A DNA stretch of 62,472 nucleotides. Origin: Neisseria perflava. GTDB taxonomy: Bacteria > Pseudomonadota > Gammaproteobacteria > Burkholderiales > Neisseriaceae. The stretch covers positions 1 through 62,472 of the forward strand of contig NZ_JALJYC010000017.1 in assembly GCF_024170405.1 (NCBI RefSeq). Direction: 5' to 3'. A program made the translations under genes and the position numbers. Every line of letters begins with the position of its first letter. Position 1 is the stretch's first letter. Shown here piece after piece: positions 49,732-58,261 of the stretch. The notes under the pieces are model-generated. The model did no database searches, was not told where the DNA came from, and saw nothing but the letters and a program-made list of their open reading frames with translations.

Positions 49732-51516
49732 CTAACCAAGCAAATCCAAACGAAACACGCCGCGCAGGGCGTTGCTTAAACGGATTTCCTGCGCTTGGGC
49801 AAGCATTTCCCGCGTTATCCGGCTCTCGCGCACGCTGCCCGCGCCCAAATAGCGTTGCGGGTCGGCCAAGACCGCCTGCCGCATGACGCCGTTGAGAATA
49901 TCCAAATCCAAGGCGGGCGTGTGCCATTGTCCGTCGATGTTCACAAACACATTGCTGCGCCCGCCTTCCAGCAGCAGGCCGTCTGAATTGAATAGCAAAC
50001 CGTCAAACGCGCCTTGCGCTTCGGCTTCGCGCCACACTTTATCCAAGATTTCGCGGCGGTCGGTTTTGAAACGGCGCAGGTAGTCATGCGCAGGCAGCGT
50101 GTGCGGCGAAACCGTCACGCGCTGAACGCCTTGCAATTCATTAATTTCGGCATGGCTAAAATGCAGGCCGTCTGAATTTAACAGGACTTTCAGACGGCAT
50201 AAGGCCGGCGGCATGGCACGGATATAATCTTGAATCTGCGCGGCAAAATCATCGGGCAGAACCAGATTGAAGGCAAGGGCGGCGTTTTTCAGACGGCCTG
50301 AGTGCAAGTCCCACAAGGCGCAGCGCTTGCTTTCAATACGCATGGTTTCAAACACGCCGAAATCGGGGCGCAGGCTGCTGAGAAAACGCGCTTTCCAGCC
50401 GCATTCTTCATATTCCGCCTGCGCATCGCTGTCAATCACAATGCCCGAGCCGACGCCGTATTCGCCGCGATAGAGGCCGTCTGAAAGCGGCGCAAGCTGA
50501 AGGGTACGGATAACCACGTTCAACACGCCTTCAAAGCCCAAACCGCTGTCGCACGGATTGAGAAAGCCGATACTGCCGGTATAGAGGCCGCGCGGCGCGA
50601 TTTCCAAATCTTCAATAATCTGCATGCTCATGCGCTTGGGCGCGCCGGTAATCGAGCCGCAGGGGAAGGCGGCGCGGAACACATCGGCGGCGGTCACATT
50701 AGGCTTCGTTTGCGCCTCAATCGCGCTGGTCATCTGCCACACGCTGCCGAAGCGCGACACCTTAAACGGCTCGGGCACGCGCACTTTGCCCGTTTGCGCG
50801 ATTTTGCCCAAATCGTTGCGCAATAAATCCACAATCATCACGTTTTCGGCGCGGTTTTTCGGGTCGGCCTGCAATTCGCACGCGCGTTGCTCGTCTTGGC
50901 CGTCATTGAGAATCGGCGCCGTGCCTTTCATCGGTTCGGTGGTGATGAGGCCGTCTGAATGAATGTTGAGGAAGAGTTCGGGCGAGAAACACAATGTCCA
51001 CGTATCGCCACCTTCGTTGTCGGGCAGGTGTAGCAGCGCGGCATAGGGCACAGGCTGGCGCAGGCGGCGGTACAAATCAATCGGATTGCCGTAGGCGTTG
51101 AGGTGTAAGCGGGTGGTGTAGTTGATTTGGTAGGTGTCGCCGCGACGGATGGCGGCGTGGATTTTGCCGATGGCATCGAGATAGTCGGCTTGGGCGACAT
51201 TGCTTTGCGGTGTGGAAATACCGGCGGGCAGGCCGTCTGAAGATTGCGCCAGCCAGCTTGCCGCGTCAACGCTTTGGCAGTCGGCAAACCAGTGCAGCGC
51301 CAGTTGTCCGCTTTGGGCGGTGGCGACGTTTAACAGCGGCGCACCGAAAGCGTAGTCTGCGCACAACACCGCATGCAGCCCCTGCGCCCAGCCTTGTTGC
51401 AGCAGGGAATCGAGCGTATCGAGTCGGTCGGCGTTGAGAAAATGCGTTTGTCGGTGATTTTGATACAGTTTTGCTTGGCCGCTGAGGGCGTCGTCGAGCA
51501 GGGCGAAGAAAGACAT
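49732..51516 (-). CDS. pabB: Aminodeoxychorismate synthase component I fused to aminodeoxychorismate lyase
   Basis: Makes p-aminobenzoate for folate. Residues about 1-375 are a chorismate-binding PabB domain (YQINYTTRLHLNAYG, TTEPMKGTAPI, IVDLLRNDLGKIA, GSITGAPKRMSMQIIEDLE). About 385-594 form a class IV aminotransferase-like PabC domain (FETMRIE, GLLFNSDGLLLEGGRSNVFV, NGVMRQAVL). The 594-residue fusion is a known bacterial arrangement. I start at ATG 51516 (MSFFALLDDALSG); no strong ribosome site is visible. Many in-frame uptake sequences interrupt the coding sequence. Confidence 0.93.
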   Translation of the reverse strand: MSFFALLDDALSGQAKLYQNHRQTHFLNADRLDTLDSLLQQGWAQGLHAVLCADYAFGAPLLNVATAQSGQLALHWFADCQSVDAASWLAQSSDGLPAGISTPQSNVAQADYLDAIGKIHAAIRRGDTYQINYTTRLHLNAYGNPIDLYRRLRQPVPYAALLHLPDNEGGDTWTLCFSPELFLNIHSDGLITTEPMKGTAPILNDGQDEQRACELQADPKNRAENVMIVDLLRNDLGKIAQTGKVRVPEPFKVSRFGSVWQMTSAIEAQTKPNVTAADVFRAAFPCGSITGAPKRMSMQIIEDLEIAPRGLYTGSIGFLNPCDSGLGFEGVLNVVIRTLQLAPLSDGLYRGEYGVGSGIVIDSDAQAEYEECGWKARFLSSLRPDFGVFETMRIESKRCALWDLHSGRLKNAALAFNLVLPDDFAAQIQDYIRAMPPALCRLKVLLNSDGLHFSHAEINELQGVQRVTVSPHTLPAHDYLRRFKTDRREILDKVWREAEAQGAFDGLLFNSDGLLLEGGRSNVFVNIDGQWHTPALDLDILNGVMRQAVLADPQRYLGAGSVRESRITREMLAQAQEIRLSNALRGVFRLDLLG

Positions 51517-51690
51517 GGCAGTGCTGCAAATATTTTGATTATACATGATTTTTCAGGGTAAAAAAGCGGGCGGCGCAGCCGGATAAAAATGTGTAATTTA
51601 GTGTAGGACGGCGGTGGCGCAAACAGGTAAAATAATGCTAAAGAATCATCATACCATGACAAATCGCGATAAATAGAACAGGAGTTACCC

Positions 51691-52614
51691 ATGACAGACC
51701 ATCAATTACAACCGTTTGAAACCATTGATGTCAGCGGCCAAGAGGATAAATTGCAGGTATTTGAAAGAGCCGTGTTGGAGCATAAAGGGCTGGGCACGCC
51801 GGAAAATTCCAACAGCGCCCCTCTGCCGGAAAGTTATCCCTACAAGCAGCGTATGCGCCGTTCCACTTATGAGGCGGAGAAGAAAAAGCTGCAAATCGAA
51901 TTGCTGAAAGTGCAGAGCTGGGTGAAAGATTCCGGCCAAAAAATCGTCAGCCTGTTTGAAGGCCGCGACGCGGCGGGCAAGGGCGGTACGATTAAGCGCT
52001 TTATGGAGCATTTAAACCCGCGCGGCGCGCGCGTGGTTGCTTTGGAAAAACCCACCGCCACCGAGCGCGGACAATGGTATTTCCAACGCTATGTGCAAAA
52101 CCTGCCGACGGCGGGCGAAATGGTGTTTTTCGACCGTTCTTGGTACAACCGCGCCGGTGTCGAGCGCGTGATGGGCTTTTGCGAACCTAACGAATACTTG
52201 CTCTTCATGCGCCAAACGCCAGAATTCGAGCGTATGCTGGTGGCCAGCGGTATCCATCTGTTTAAATTTTGGTTTTCCGTGTCCCGCGAAGAGCAGCTGC
52301 GCCGCTTTATCTCGCGCCGCGACGACCCGCTGAAACACTGGAAACTCTCGCCTGTCGATATCCAGTCGCTTGACCGCTGGGACGATTACACCGAAGCGAA
52401 AGACGCAATGTTCTTCCACACCCACACCGGCGACGCGCCGTGGACGATTATCCGATCCGACGACAAAAAACGCGCACGTCTCAACTGTATCCGCTATTTC
52501 CTGCACCAGTTGGATTACCCGGGCAAAGACGTAAACGCCATCGGCAAGGTGGATGAGAAAATCGTGTTGGTGCCGAAAACGCGTTATCAGGAACGCAATA
52601 TTGATATGGCGTAA
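51691..52614 (+). CDS. ppk2: Polyphosphate kinase 2
   Basis: PPK2-family polyphosphate:nucleotide phosphotransferase of 307 residues. Walker A is LFEGRDAAGKGGTIKRFMEHLNPRG (near 88-112, given by position). The lid and Walker B region read FFDRSWYNRAGVERVMGF. RFISRRDDPLKHWKLSPVD is also conserved. ACAGGAG lies upstream of the ATG. Direction (nucleotide diphosphate formation from polyP or the reverse) cannot be read from sequence. Confidence 0.94.
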   Translation: MTDHQLQPFETIDVSGQEDKLQVFERAVLEHKGLGTPENSNSAPLPESYPYKQRMRRSTYEAEKKKLQIELLKVQSWVKDSGQKIVSLFEGRDAAGKGGTIKRFMEHLNPRGARVVALEKPTATERGQWYFQRYVQNLPTAGEMVFFDRSWYNRAGVERVMGFCEPNEYLLFMRQTPEFERMLVASGIHLFKFWFSVSREEQLRRFISRRDDPLKHWKLSPVDIQSLDRWDDYTEAKDAMFFHTHTGDAPWTIIRSDDKKRARLNCIRYFLHQLDYPGKDVNAIGKVDEKIVLVPKTRYQERNIDMA

Positions 52615-52639
52615 ACGTAAGATTTTGATGTAAATGGCA

Positions 52640-52671
52640 AAGGCCGTCTGAAAATATTTTCAGACGGCCTT
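52640..52671. terminator. Uptake-sequence terminator after ppk2
   Basis: AAGGCCGTCTGAAAATA and TTTTCAGACGGCCTT inverted pair. The following 80 bases are noncoding. Confidence 0.75.
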
Positions 52672-52757
52672 CGCGTATTTTTAGGGCGGCACACCCTACG
52701 TCGGTTTTGCGGGAAATCTGCTGTTTTGCAAGTCAAGCGGTGGGCAGCAAATGCCAC

Positions 52758-54248
52758 TTACGCCTCTCCCTCCAACCCCAACGTCTCCTGCGCCGTTTCG
52801 GTCAGTTTCTTATCCAATTGCTTGCCCGCTTTTACGCCCAGCAAACGCAGTTTCTCCGCCCGTCCGACCAGATTGCCACGCCCTTCGGTGAGCTGTTTGT
52901 AGGCCGTCTGATACTGGCTTTGCGCCTGCTCCAGATTTTTGCCCACGCCTTCCAGCGTGGTGACGAAGCCGACAAATTTGTCGTACAGTCGTCCGCCTTC
53001 TTCCGCAATCGCCAGCGCGTTTTGGTTTTGCTGCTTGTTGCGCCAAATATGCGCCACAGTGCGCAATGTCGCCAAGAGCGTGCTCGGGCCGGTGAGCATA
53101 ATGCGTTTGTCGAAGCACTCTTGAAACAGATTGGCGTCGTGTTGCAGCGCGGTGAGGTAGGCCGGTTCGACCGGGATAAACATAAATACGAAATCCAGCG
53201 TGTTGACGCCGGCCAAATCGGTGTAGTCTTTTTGCGCCAAGCCTTTGAGGTGGGCGCGGATGCTGGCGGTGTGTGCGTCCAGCGCGGCTTGCGCTTCCGT
53301 TTCGTCGGTGGCTTGGGTGTAGCGCACATACGCGGTCAGCGATACTTTCGAGTCAATGACAATCTGCTTGCCGTCGGGCAGGTTGACCAATACGTCGGGC
53401 TGCAAACGGCGCGTGCTGCCGTCTTCTTCCGTGCGCGTGGCGGCGGCCTGCACGATATACTCGCGCCCTTTTTGCAGGCCGGAGTGTTCTAAGACGCTTT
53501 CTAAAATCATTTCGCCCCAGTTGCCCTGCGCCTTGTTTTGCGTGCCGGTAAGCGCGTCGGTGAGGGCTTTGGCGTCTTGGTGCAGCTGGTTGTTTAGGGA
53601 TTGCAGGCGCTTGAGTTCGGTTTCCAGCGTCAGGCGTTCGCGCGATTCTTTTTCGTAGGTGTGTTGCACCAATTCGGAAAAGCCGTGGATACGCTCGTTG
53701 AGGGGATTCAAAAGCTGCCCCAAGTGCTCTTTGTTTTGCTCGGTAAAGCGGCGGCTTTTTTCTTCCAAAATGGTGTTGGCGAGGTTTTGGAACTGGTCGC
53801 TCAGGCTTTGCCGCGCTTCTGTCAATAGCGCCAGTTTCTCTTCGGTGGCTTGGCGTTCCTGCTCGATTTGGGTGTGCAAGCGCTCGTTGCGCACCTGCAA
53901 ATCCTGCGCTTCTTGCTGCAATTCCTGATAATCCTGTTTCAGACGGCCTGCTTCTGCTTCGCGCTCCTGTAAGTGTTCGATTTGCTGACAGGCGGCGGCA
54001 AAGCGGATATGGGATTCCTGCGCTTCGTCCAGCAAATCTTGGATTTGGCGGCGGCAGTCGGCCAGCTCGCCCTCGGCACGTGCTTGCGCTTCGGCGGCAT
54101 ACTGGTATTGCTGTGTGCGCTCGGCCAGCTCGTGATTGAGCAGAAACTGCTGCGACTGGGCGGCGTTGCGGGCGAGCAGCCAAGTGATGAGTGCGCCGAA
54201 AAACAGGGCGGCGAGGGCGGTTAAAATCAAAAGCGTGGTGGCGGACAT
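52758..54248 (-). CDS. rmuC: DNA recombination protein RmuC
   Basis: Predicted inner-membrane-anchored protein, 496 residues, that limits DNA inversions and rearrangement in E. coli. An N-terminal helix (TTLLILTALAALFFGALITWLLA, near 3-25) leads to a long coiled coil (about 30-200, Glu/Gln-rich). The RmuC core then follows (KAQGNWGEMILESVLEHSGL, LPDGKQIVIDSKVSL, FVFMFIPVEPAYLTAL). ATG 54248 is the natural start of the helix. It diverges from the AEC transporter across an uptake-sequence pair. Confidence 0.93.
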   Translation of the reverse strand: MSATTLLILTALAALFFGALITWLLARNAAQSQQFLLNHELAERTQQYQYAAEAQARAEGELADCRRQIQDLLDEAQESHIRFAAACQQIEHLQEREAEAGRLKQDYQELQQEAQDLQVRNERLHTQIEQERQATEEKLALLTEARQSLSDQFQNLANTILEEKSRRFTEQNKEHLGQLLNPLNERIHGFSELVQHTYEKESRERLTLETELKRLQSLNNQLHQDAKALTDALTGTQNKAQGNWGEMILESVLEHSGLQKGREYIVQAAATRTEEDGSTRRLQPDVLVNLPDGKQIVIDSKVSLTAYVRYTQATDETEAQAALDAHTASIRAHLKGLAQKDYTDLAGVNTLDFVFMFIPVEPAYLTALQHDANLFQECFDKRIMLTGPSTLLATLRTVAHIWRNKQQNQNALAIAEEGGRLYDKFVGFVTTLEGVGKNLEQAQSQYQTAYKQLTEGRGNLVGRAEKLRLLGVKAGKQLDKKLTETAQETLGLEGEA

Positions 54249-54354
54249 GGCAAAAGGCCGTCTGAAAAAGGAAACAGGCAACTATATCATGTTTGCCGCA
54301 TTTTCAGACGGCCTTGAGGAGGAGTATGATGGGCGTTTTAAACAGGAGGGCAAA

Positions 54355-55311
54355 ATGGCGGATTTTCTGCATACGGTATGGTTTGCGCTGAATGTGACCC
54401 TGCCCAGCGTGTTGCTGCTGGGCATGGGCATATTGCTGCGGCGGCTGGGCATGGCGGACACGAATTTTATCGCGCAGGCCTCGAAAATCGTGTTTTATTT
54501 CGGCATTCCCTGCCTGCTGTATTCAAATTTAATGCAGAGTGATATTCATGTGGGCGAGCAGGCGGATATGCTGCTGGCGGGCGCGGTGTCGGTGTTGCTG
54601 TGTTATGCGTTGGGCGAAGTGTATGCGTGGAAATTCGTGCCGGACATCCGCGATAAGGGCGTGTTTGTGCAGGGCGTGTTTCGCGGCAACTTGGGTTCGA
54701 TGGGTTTGGCTTATGTATTGAATGCCTACGGTCAGCAGGGGATTGCCGCCGGTGCGGTTTATACCGGCGCGATTACGTTGTTGTTTAATATTTTGGGCGT
54801 GGTGAGCTTGAGTCGCGGGCAGGAAGGCTCGTTGTGGGACAAGCTGCGTGGCACGCTGAAAAAAATCATGGTTAATCCGCTGATTCTGGGTATTTTGGCG
54901 GCGCTGGTATGCCGCTTGGTCGGCTTTATGCCGCCGCAGTCGGTGATGAAGGGCGTGGACTATGTGGCCGATTTGTCGGTACCTCTGGCGCTGATTTGCG
55001 CGGGCGCGGCCTTTGATTTCAAAGTGTTGTCCAAATTGGGCGATTTGTCGATGTTGGCGAGTATCGGGCGTTTGATTGTCGCGCCGGTGTTGACCGTGTT
55101 GGTCGGCTTGGCCTTCGGCTTGCAGGGCATGGCATTGGGCATTTTGTTTTTGATGACCGCCACGCCGCTGGCCGCTGCCGCGTATCCTATGGTCAAAGCG
55201 ATGGGCGGCAATGATGTGATGGCGGCTAATGTCGCCGGGATTACCACCATCGGCTCGGGTTTGAGCGCGGCGGTGGGGATTGTGATTCTGCGCAGCTTGG
55301 GTTTGATGTAA
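54355..55311 (+). CDS. AEC-family (auxin efflux carrier-like) transporter
   Basis: Inner-membrane permease of 318 residues with about ten hydrophobic spans, in the BART-superfamily AEC family. N-terminal FALNVTLPSVLLLGMGILLRRLG and a central RGNLGSMGLAYVLNAYG with a conserved Asn-Gly turn are typical, as is the repeat GLAFGLQGMALGILFLMTATPLAAAAYPM (given by position about 255-285). A strong AGGAGG precedes ATG 54355. Substrate unknown, perhaps an organic acid such as malate. Confidence 0.85.
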   Translation: MADFLHTVWFALNVTLPSVLLLGMGILLRRLGMADTNFIAQASKIVFYFGIPCLLYSNLMQSDIHVGEQADMLLAGAVSVLLCYALGEVYAWKFVPDIRDKGVFVQGVFRGNLGSMGLAYVLNAYGQQGIAAGAVYTGAITLLFNILGVVSLSRGQEGSLWDKLRGTLKKIMVNPLILGILAALVCRLVGFMPPQSVMKGVDYVADLSVPLALICAGAAFDFKVLSKLGDLSMLASIGRLIVAPVLTVLVGLAFGLQGMALGILFLMTATPLAAAAYPMVKAMGGNDVMAANVAGITTIGSGLSAAVGIVILRSLGLM

Positions 55312-55334
55312 TTTTAGAACTTTTTTCTCACGGC

Positions 55335-55402
55335 AAGGCCGTCTGAAAACCAGATTTCTGTGAAATTGAAACAGATATTCGTTTTCAGACGGCCTTTTTG
55401 AC
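55335..55402 (+). terminator. Uptake-sequence inverted pair after the AEC gene
   Basis: AAGGCCGTCTGAAAACCAG and CGTTTTCAGACGGCCTT flank a 33-base loop and precede T5. Confidence 0.7.
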
Positions 55403-55464
55403 GGCCAAAACCGCCAAATTATTGCCAAAAGCAATCGTAGAAATAATTTTCCGCTAAAGGTGAT

Positions 55465-55478
55465 TTGATTTATATCAA
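55465..55478. promoter_or_regulatory. FNR/CRP-type dyad TTGAT-N4-ATCAA
   Basis: TTGATTTATATCAA fits the FNR consensus TTGAT-N4-ATCAA exactly. It lies in an AT-rich gap 354 bp upstream of the first micro-ORF. A plausible TATATT lies at 55514-55519, but the spacing is not the classic class II distance. Confidence 0.55.
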
Positions 55479-55600
55479 TGTTTAAAATTCAAATATCCTA
55501 TTGAAATTAATCATATATTTTGTAATTTGGTATCAATTTGTCTCTGAAATGCAACAGGTAAATTTGGTGGTTTTACTCTAAAATTTTACGGTGTGTAATT

Positions 55601-55646
55601 GTCTTGTAATCAAGACATCGGTGTCATGAAAACAGACATCGGTGTC
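55601..55646. promoter_or_regulatory. Tandem operator-like dyads upstream of the micropeptide genes
   Basis: GTCTTG-TAAT-CAAGAC (55601-55616) is a perfect dyad. It merges into two identical GACATCGGTGTC dyads at 55614-55625 and 55635-55646, whose centres are exactly 21 bp apart (two helical turns). The context suggests a regulator binding site; the regulator is unknown. Confidence 0.55.
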
Positions 55647-55759
55647 ATTTTCAAAACAAAATATTTCTTATCAATTTATATTATTTAACAAGATTTTTTA
55701 GGCATTTTCTTTGCTGAAATATTGTATATCTTAACAAATAAAGCAGTATGATTCGTTCC

Positions 55760-55812
55760 GTCGGCAAGGTAAGCGCTGTGCCGACAGTGAAAGGTGTTAG
55801 AAAATAACACCT
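55760..55812 (+). promoter_or_regulatory. Two leader hairpins just before micropeptide gene 1
   Basis: GTCGGCA (55760-55766) pairs with TGCCGAC (55779-55785). AGGTGTTA (55792-55799) pairs with TAACACCT (55805-55812) around loop GAAAA. The second ends just before the ribosome site AAAGGAAAG at about 55820. Confidence 0.5.
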
Positions 55813-55831
55813 AAGATGGAAAGGAAAGACA

Positions 55832-55936
55832 ATGAAAAAATTGATGACGCTGGCTGCAGCCTCCCTGATCGGTATGTCAGGCGTGAACGCCTCTACTGCT
55901 TTGATTGCACAAAACATTGCCAACGCTGCCGAATAA
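55832..55936 (+). CDS. Micropeptide 1: signal peptide plus short secreted tail
   Basis: 34-residue ORF with ribosome site AAAGGAAAGAC. It begins MKKLMTLAAASLIGMSG, a compact signal peptide (two Lys, hydrophobic core, G-V-N-A cleavage site). Cleavage would leave a 14-residue tail ending AQNIANAAE. It shares start, signal core and tail pattern with the two following ORFs, which are in the same orientation about 62-65 bp apart. Its conservation across three copies, with third-position changes, is the main evidence that it is translated. No family recognised; secreted signal, bacteriocin-like or membrane-active roles are all only possibilities. Confidence 0.75.
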   Translation: MKKLMTLAAASLIGMSGVNASTALIAQNIANAAE

Positions 55937-55998
55937 GCCGTTGTAACCCATAATTCAAATACAAAACCACATTTGGAAAACACCAAAAGGAAAGAATC

Positions 55999-56121
55999 AT
56001 GAAAAAATTGATGAAACATGCTGCTGCTTCTTTGATCGGCATGTCCGGCCTGAGCGCTTCTGCCTCTATGCTGCAACACAACGCGATGATGGCGCAATAC
56101 ATGATGGACAACGCTGAATAA
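55999..56121 (+). CDS. Micropeptide 2: paralogous secreted micropeptide
   Basis: 40-residue ORF preceded by AAAGGAAAGAATC. The signal segment MKKLMKHAAASLIGMSGLSA has an A-x-A-type cleavage site. The tail is longest of the three, Met- and Gln-rich (MLQHNAMMAQYMMDNAE), and ends with the nonapeptide AQYMMDNAE, matching the pattern of its neighbours. Five methionines in the tail are striking and might respond to oxidation or bind metal, which is speculation. Same strand as micropeptides 1 and 3, 62 bp after the first. Confidence 0.75.
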   Translation: MKKLMKHAAASLIGMSGLSASASMLQHNAMMAQYMMDNAE

Positions 56122-56186
56122 GGCCGTGCCGCAGGTTTAGCTGAAGAAAAAAGCATAAAACAAGAACAACAGGAAAGATTACTACT

Positions 56187-56291
56187 ATGAAACAATTGAT
56201 GAAATTGGCTGCCGCTTCCTTAATCGGCATGTCCGGTCTGACCGTCAGCGCAACTGCCGTTGCCCAACAAATGACCGAAGCTGCCGAATAA
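56187..56291 (+). CDS. Micropeptide 3: paralogous secreted micropeptide
   Basis: 34-residue ORF preceded by ACAGGAAAGATTACTACT. It starts MKQLMKLAAASLIGMSG and has a V-S-A cleavage site. The predicted 12-residue tail is TAVAQQMTEAAE, whose last nine residues align with those of micropeptides 1 and 2. An uptake-sequence terminator at 56352-56380 ends the set. Confidence 0.75.
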   Translation: MKQLMKLAAASLIGMSGLTVSATAVAQQMTEAAE

Positions 56292-56351
56292 GCAGCCATA
56301 CGCGAAAAGATTTTACGATTATTACGCAACACAAACATAAAAAAAGCATAA

Positions 56352-56380
56352 AAGGCCGTCTGAATTCAGACGGCCTTTTC
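56352..56380. terminator. Uptake-sequence terminator after the micropeptide genes
   Basis: AAAGGCCGTCTGAA is directly abutted by TTCAGACGGCCTTTT with almost no loop, between converging units. Confidence 0.8.
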
Positions 56381-56420
56381 CGTTGTCGGGCTTATTGTCC
56401 CGGAAGGAATGGGAACGGCA

Positions 56421-57698
56421 TTACAACACCATTTTCGGCAACCAAGTGGAAAGCGCGGGCACGGCGGCGAGCAGAATCAGAATCACCATGACCATAATCA
56501 GAAACGGCGTGAGCTGTTTCACCAGCGGGCTCATTTTCACTTTGGTCTGCGCCATCACCACAAACAGCCCCAGGCCGACCGGCGGGGTCAGCACGCCGAT
56601 GGCCGTTGCCACCGCGCACACCACGCCGAACTGTACCGGATCAACGCCGAGCTGTTTCACCACCGGCATCAGAATCGGCACCAAGACAATCAGCGCGCTG
56701 ATGTTCTCCAAAAACATGCCCAAGAAAATCAACACTGCAATCACCAACACCATAAACCAAAACGGCGAAGTGGTCATCGAGGTAATCATGGCCACAATCT
56801 GATTGGGCACGCCTTGGAAGGTCAGCGCCCAGCTCAACAGCGAAGCCGTGGCAATCAGGCCGCAGATGGTGGCGGTGAGGGTACATACCGACAGGAAAAT
56901 CTCAAACAAATCGCTGATTTTGATTTCGCGGTAAATCAGGCAGAGGATAAACGCAATCAAGGAAGCTACCGCGCCCGCTTCGGTCGGGGTCATCACGCCG
57001 GCGGCAATGCCGACGATAATCACCACCGGAATCGAGCCCGGCAGAATGCCGTCGAGCAGGACTTTGGAAATCGGCTGATCCGGCGCGATGTGGGAAGAGG
57101 TTTCCGGAATCTGCTTGGTAAACAGGGAAAAACCCAATACCACCGCGCACAGGCCGAAGAAAATCAGCGTGGCCAGAATTACCCCCGCGATAAACAGCGG
57201 GATAATCGGCTGCACTGCCACCACGCTGTAAATAATCATCAGCATGGAGGGCGGGAAAATCGGCCCGAGCAGGCCGCCCGATACGGTGACCGCACTGGCA
57301 AAGGCCTTGTCGTAGCCTTGTTTTTCCATCGGCGGAATCATCACGCGGCTCATCACGCCGATTTGCGCCACGGCCGAGCCGAGAATCGATGCCGCCAGCG
57401 CGTTGGTGGCGAGATTGGTGTAGGCCAGACCGCCTTTGAAACGGCCGACAAACAATTCGGTCACGGCAATCAGGCGCTGGGTCAGGCCGCCCTTGTTCAT
57501 GATTTCGCCGACCAATACAAACAGCGGAATCGCCAGCAAGCTGCCGGTTTCCAATGAATTGTAGAGTTGCAGCGGCACGCTGGAAAACAGAATTTCCTGC
57601 CCGCCCGTAAAGATAAACAGCAGCGCGGCGCACAAAATCGCGGCGTAAATCGGAAAACCAATCAACAACAACGCCAAAAATACGATTAAAGTCAACAT
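56421..57698 (-). CDS. dctM: TRAP transporter large permease (DctM family)
   Basis: Membrane subunit of a tripartite ATP-independent periplasmic transporter, 425 residues with about 12 hydrophobic spans. Signatures include LLIGFPIYAAILCA at the N-terminus, GLLGPIFPPSMLMIIYSV, PTEAGAVASLIAF and VLTPPVGLGLFV. Its start lies four bases from the dctQ stop. Together with dctQ and dctP and the adjoining catabolic genes it probably imports a hydroxybenzoate, coupled to sodium. Confidence 0.95.
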   Translation of the reverse strand: MLTLIVFLALLLIGFPIYAAILCAALLFIFTGGQEILFSSVPLQLYNSLETGSLLAIPLFVLVGEIMNKGGLTQRLIAVTELFVGRFKGGLAYTNLATNALAASILGSAVAQIGVMSRVMIPPMEKQGYDKAFASAVTVSGGLLGPIFPPSMLMIIYSVVAVQPIIPLFIAGVILATLIFFGLCAVVLGFSLFTKQIPETSSHIAPDQPISKVLLDGILPGSIPVVIIVGIAAGVMTPTEAGAVASLIAFILCLIYREIKISDLFEIFLSVCTLTATICGLIATASLLSWALTFQGVPNQIVAMITSMTTSPFWFMVLVIAVLIFLGMFLENISALIVLVPILMPVVKQLGVDPVQFGVVCAVATAIGVLTPPVGLGLFVVMAQTKVKMSPLVKQLTPFLIMVMVILILLAAVPALSTWLPKMVL

Positions 57699-57701
57699 GG
57701 C

Positions 57702-58223
57702 TCACACTCCCGACATATCATGATGGAGGGGTTCGGACAATGTGCCGGCGCAGCGGTTGGCAATCAGCACGATTTGGTGGAAACACAAGAAACTCAAGGC
57801 CAGCGGCAGCGCGATAAAGCTGTACCAGCGCGGCAGGCCGGTGGTACCGCTGATTTCGGTTTGCACTTCGGGGCGCAATACCCACTGCCACGCATACGCG
57901 CAGACCGCCGCCATCACGGCCAGCAAAAGAATGTCCAAGACCAGCGCCACGGCGGTGTGGCCTTTTTTGCCCAAGGAATTGAGCACGAAATCAATGCAGA
58001 TATGGTGTTTGGTGTAGGTCAGATACGACAGGCCGAAGGCGGTGATAAAGGCCAGAAACTGGGCGCAGATTTCCTCCGCCCAAAACAAGGGCGCGTTGAA
58101 GAAATAGCGCAGCACCACTTGGGCAATCATCACCAGCGTCAGCGCGGCGCACAGCAGCACCAGCAGCCACTGCTCGCCGGCGGCAACGCCTTTGTCGAGA
58201 CGGTTGAGTACGGAAAGGGACAT
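57702..58223 (-). CDS. dctQ: TRAP transporter small permease (DctQ family)
   Basis: 173-residue membrane subunit with four hydrophobic spans. The conserved NAPLFWAEEICAQFLAFITAFGLSYLTYTKHHI region (about 38-70, by position) has the W-x-E-E motif of DctQ. It pairs with DctM. RBS GGAGAAAAACC before the ATG. A full palindromic repeat (58262-58326) separates it from dctP upstream. Confidence 0.92.
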   Translation of the reverse strand: MSLSVLNRLDKGVAAGEQWLLVLLCAALTLVMIAQVVLRYFFNAPLFWAEEICAQFLAFITAFGLSYLTYTKHHICIDFVLNSLGKKGHTAVALVLDILLLAVMAAVCAYAWQWVLRPEVQTEISGTTGLPRWYSFIALPLALSFLCFHQIVLIANRCAGTLSEPLHHDMSGV

Positions 58224-58261
58224 GGTTTTTCTCCTTTATTGTTGTGTGGGATTGTTATCGT

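Noticed and set aside
55748..55807. 19-codon ORF (MIRSVGKVSAVPTVKG...) just before micropeptide 1
   Set aside because: No convincing ribosome site and it overlaps both leader hairpins. A leader peptide is possible but unsupported.
55893..56338. Short antisense frames across the micropeptide genes
   Set aside because: They repeat because the sense micro-ORFs are paralogous. The sense frames have ribosome sites, signal peptides and aligned ends; these do not.
56409..57557. Long His/Asn/Gln-rich frame opposite dctM
   Set aside because: Composition is that of an antisense frame to a membrane protein; dctM is a clear family member.
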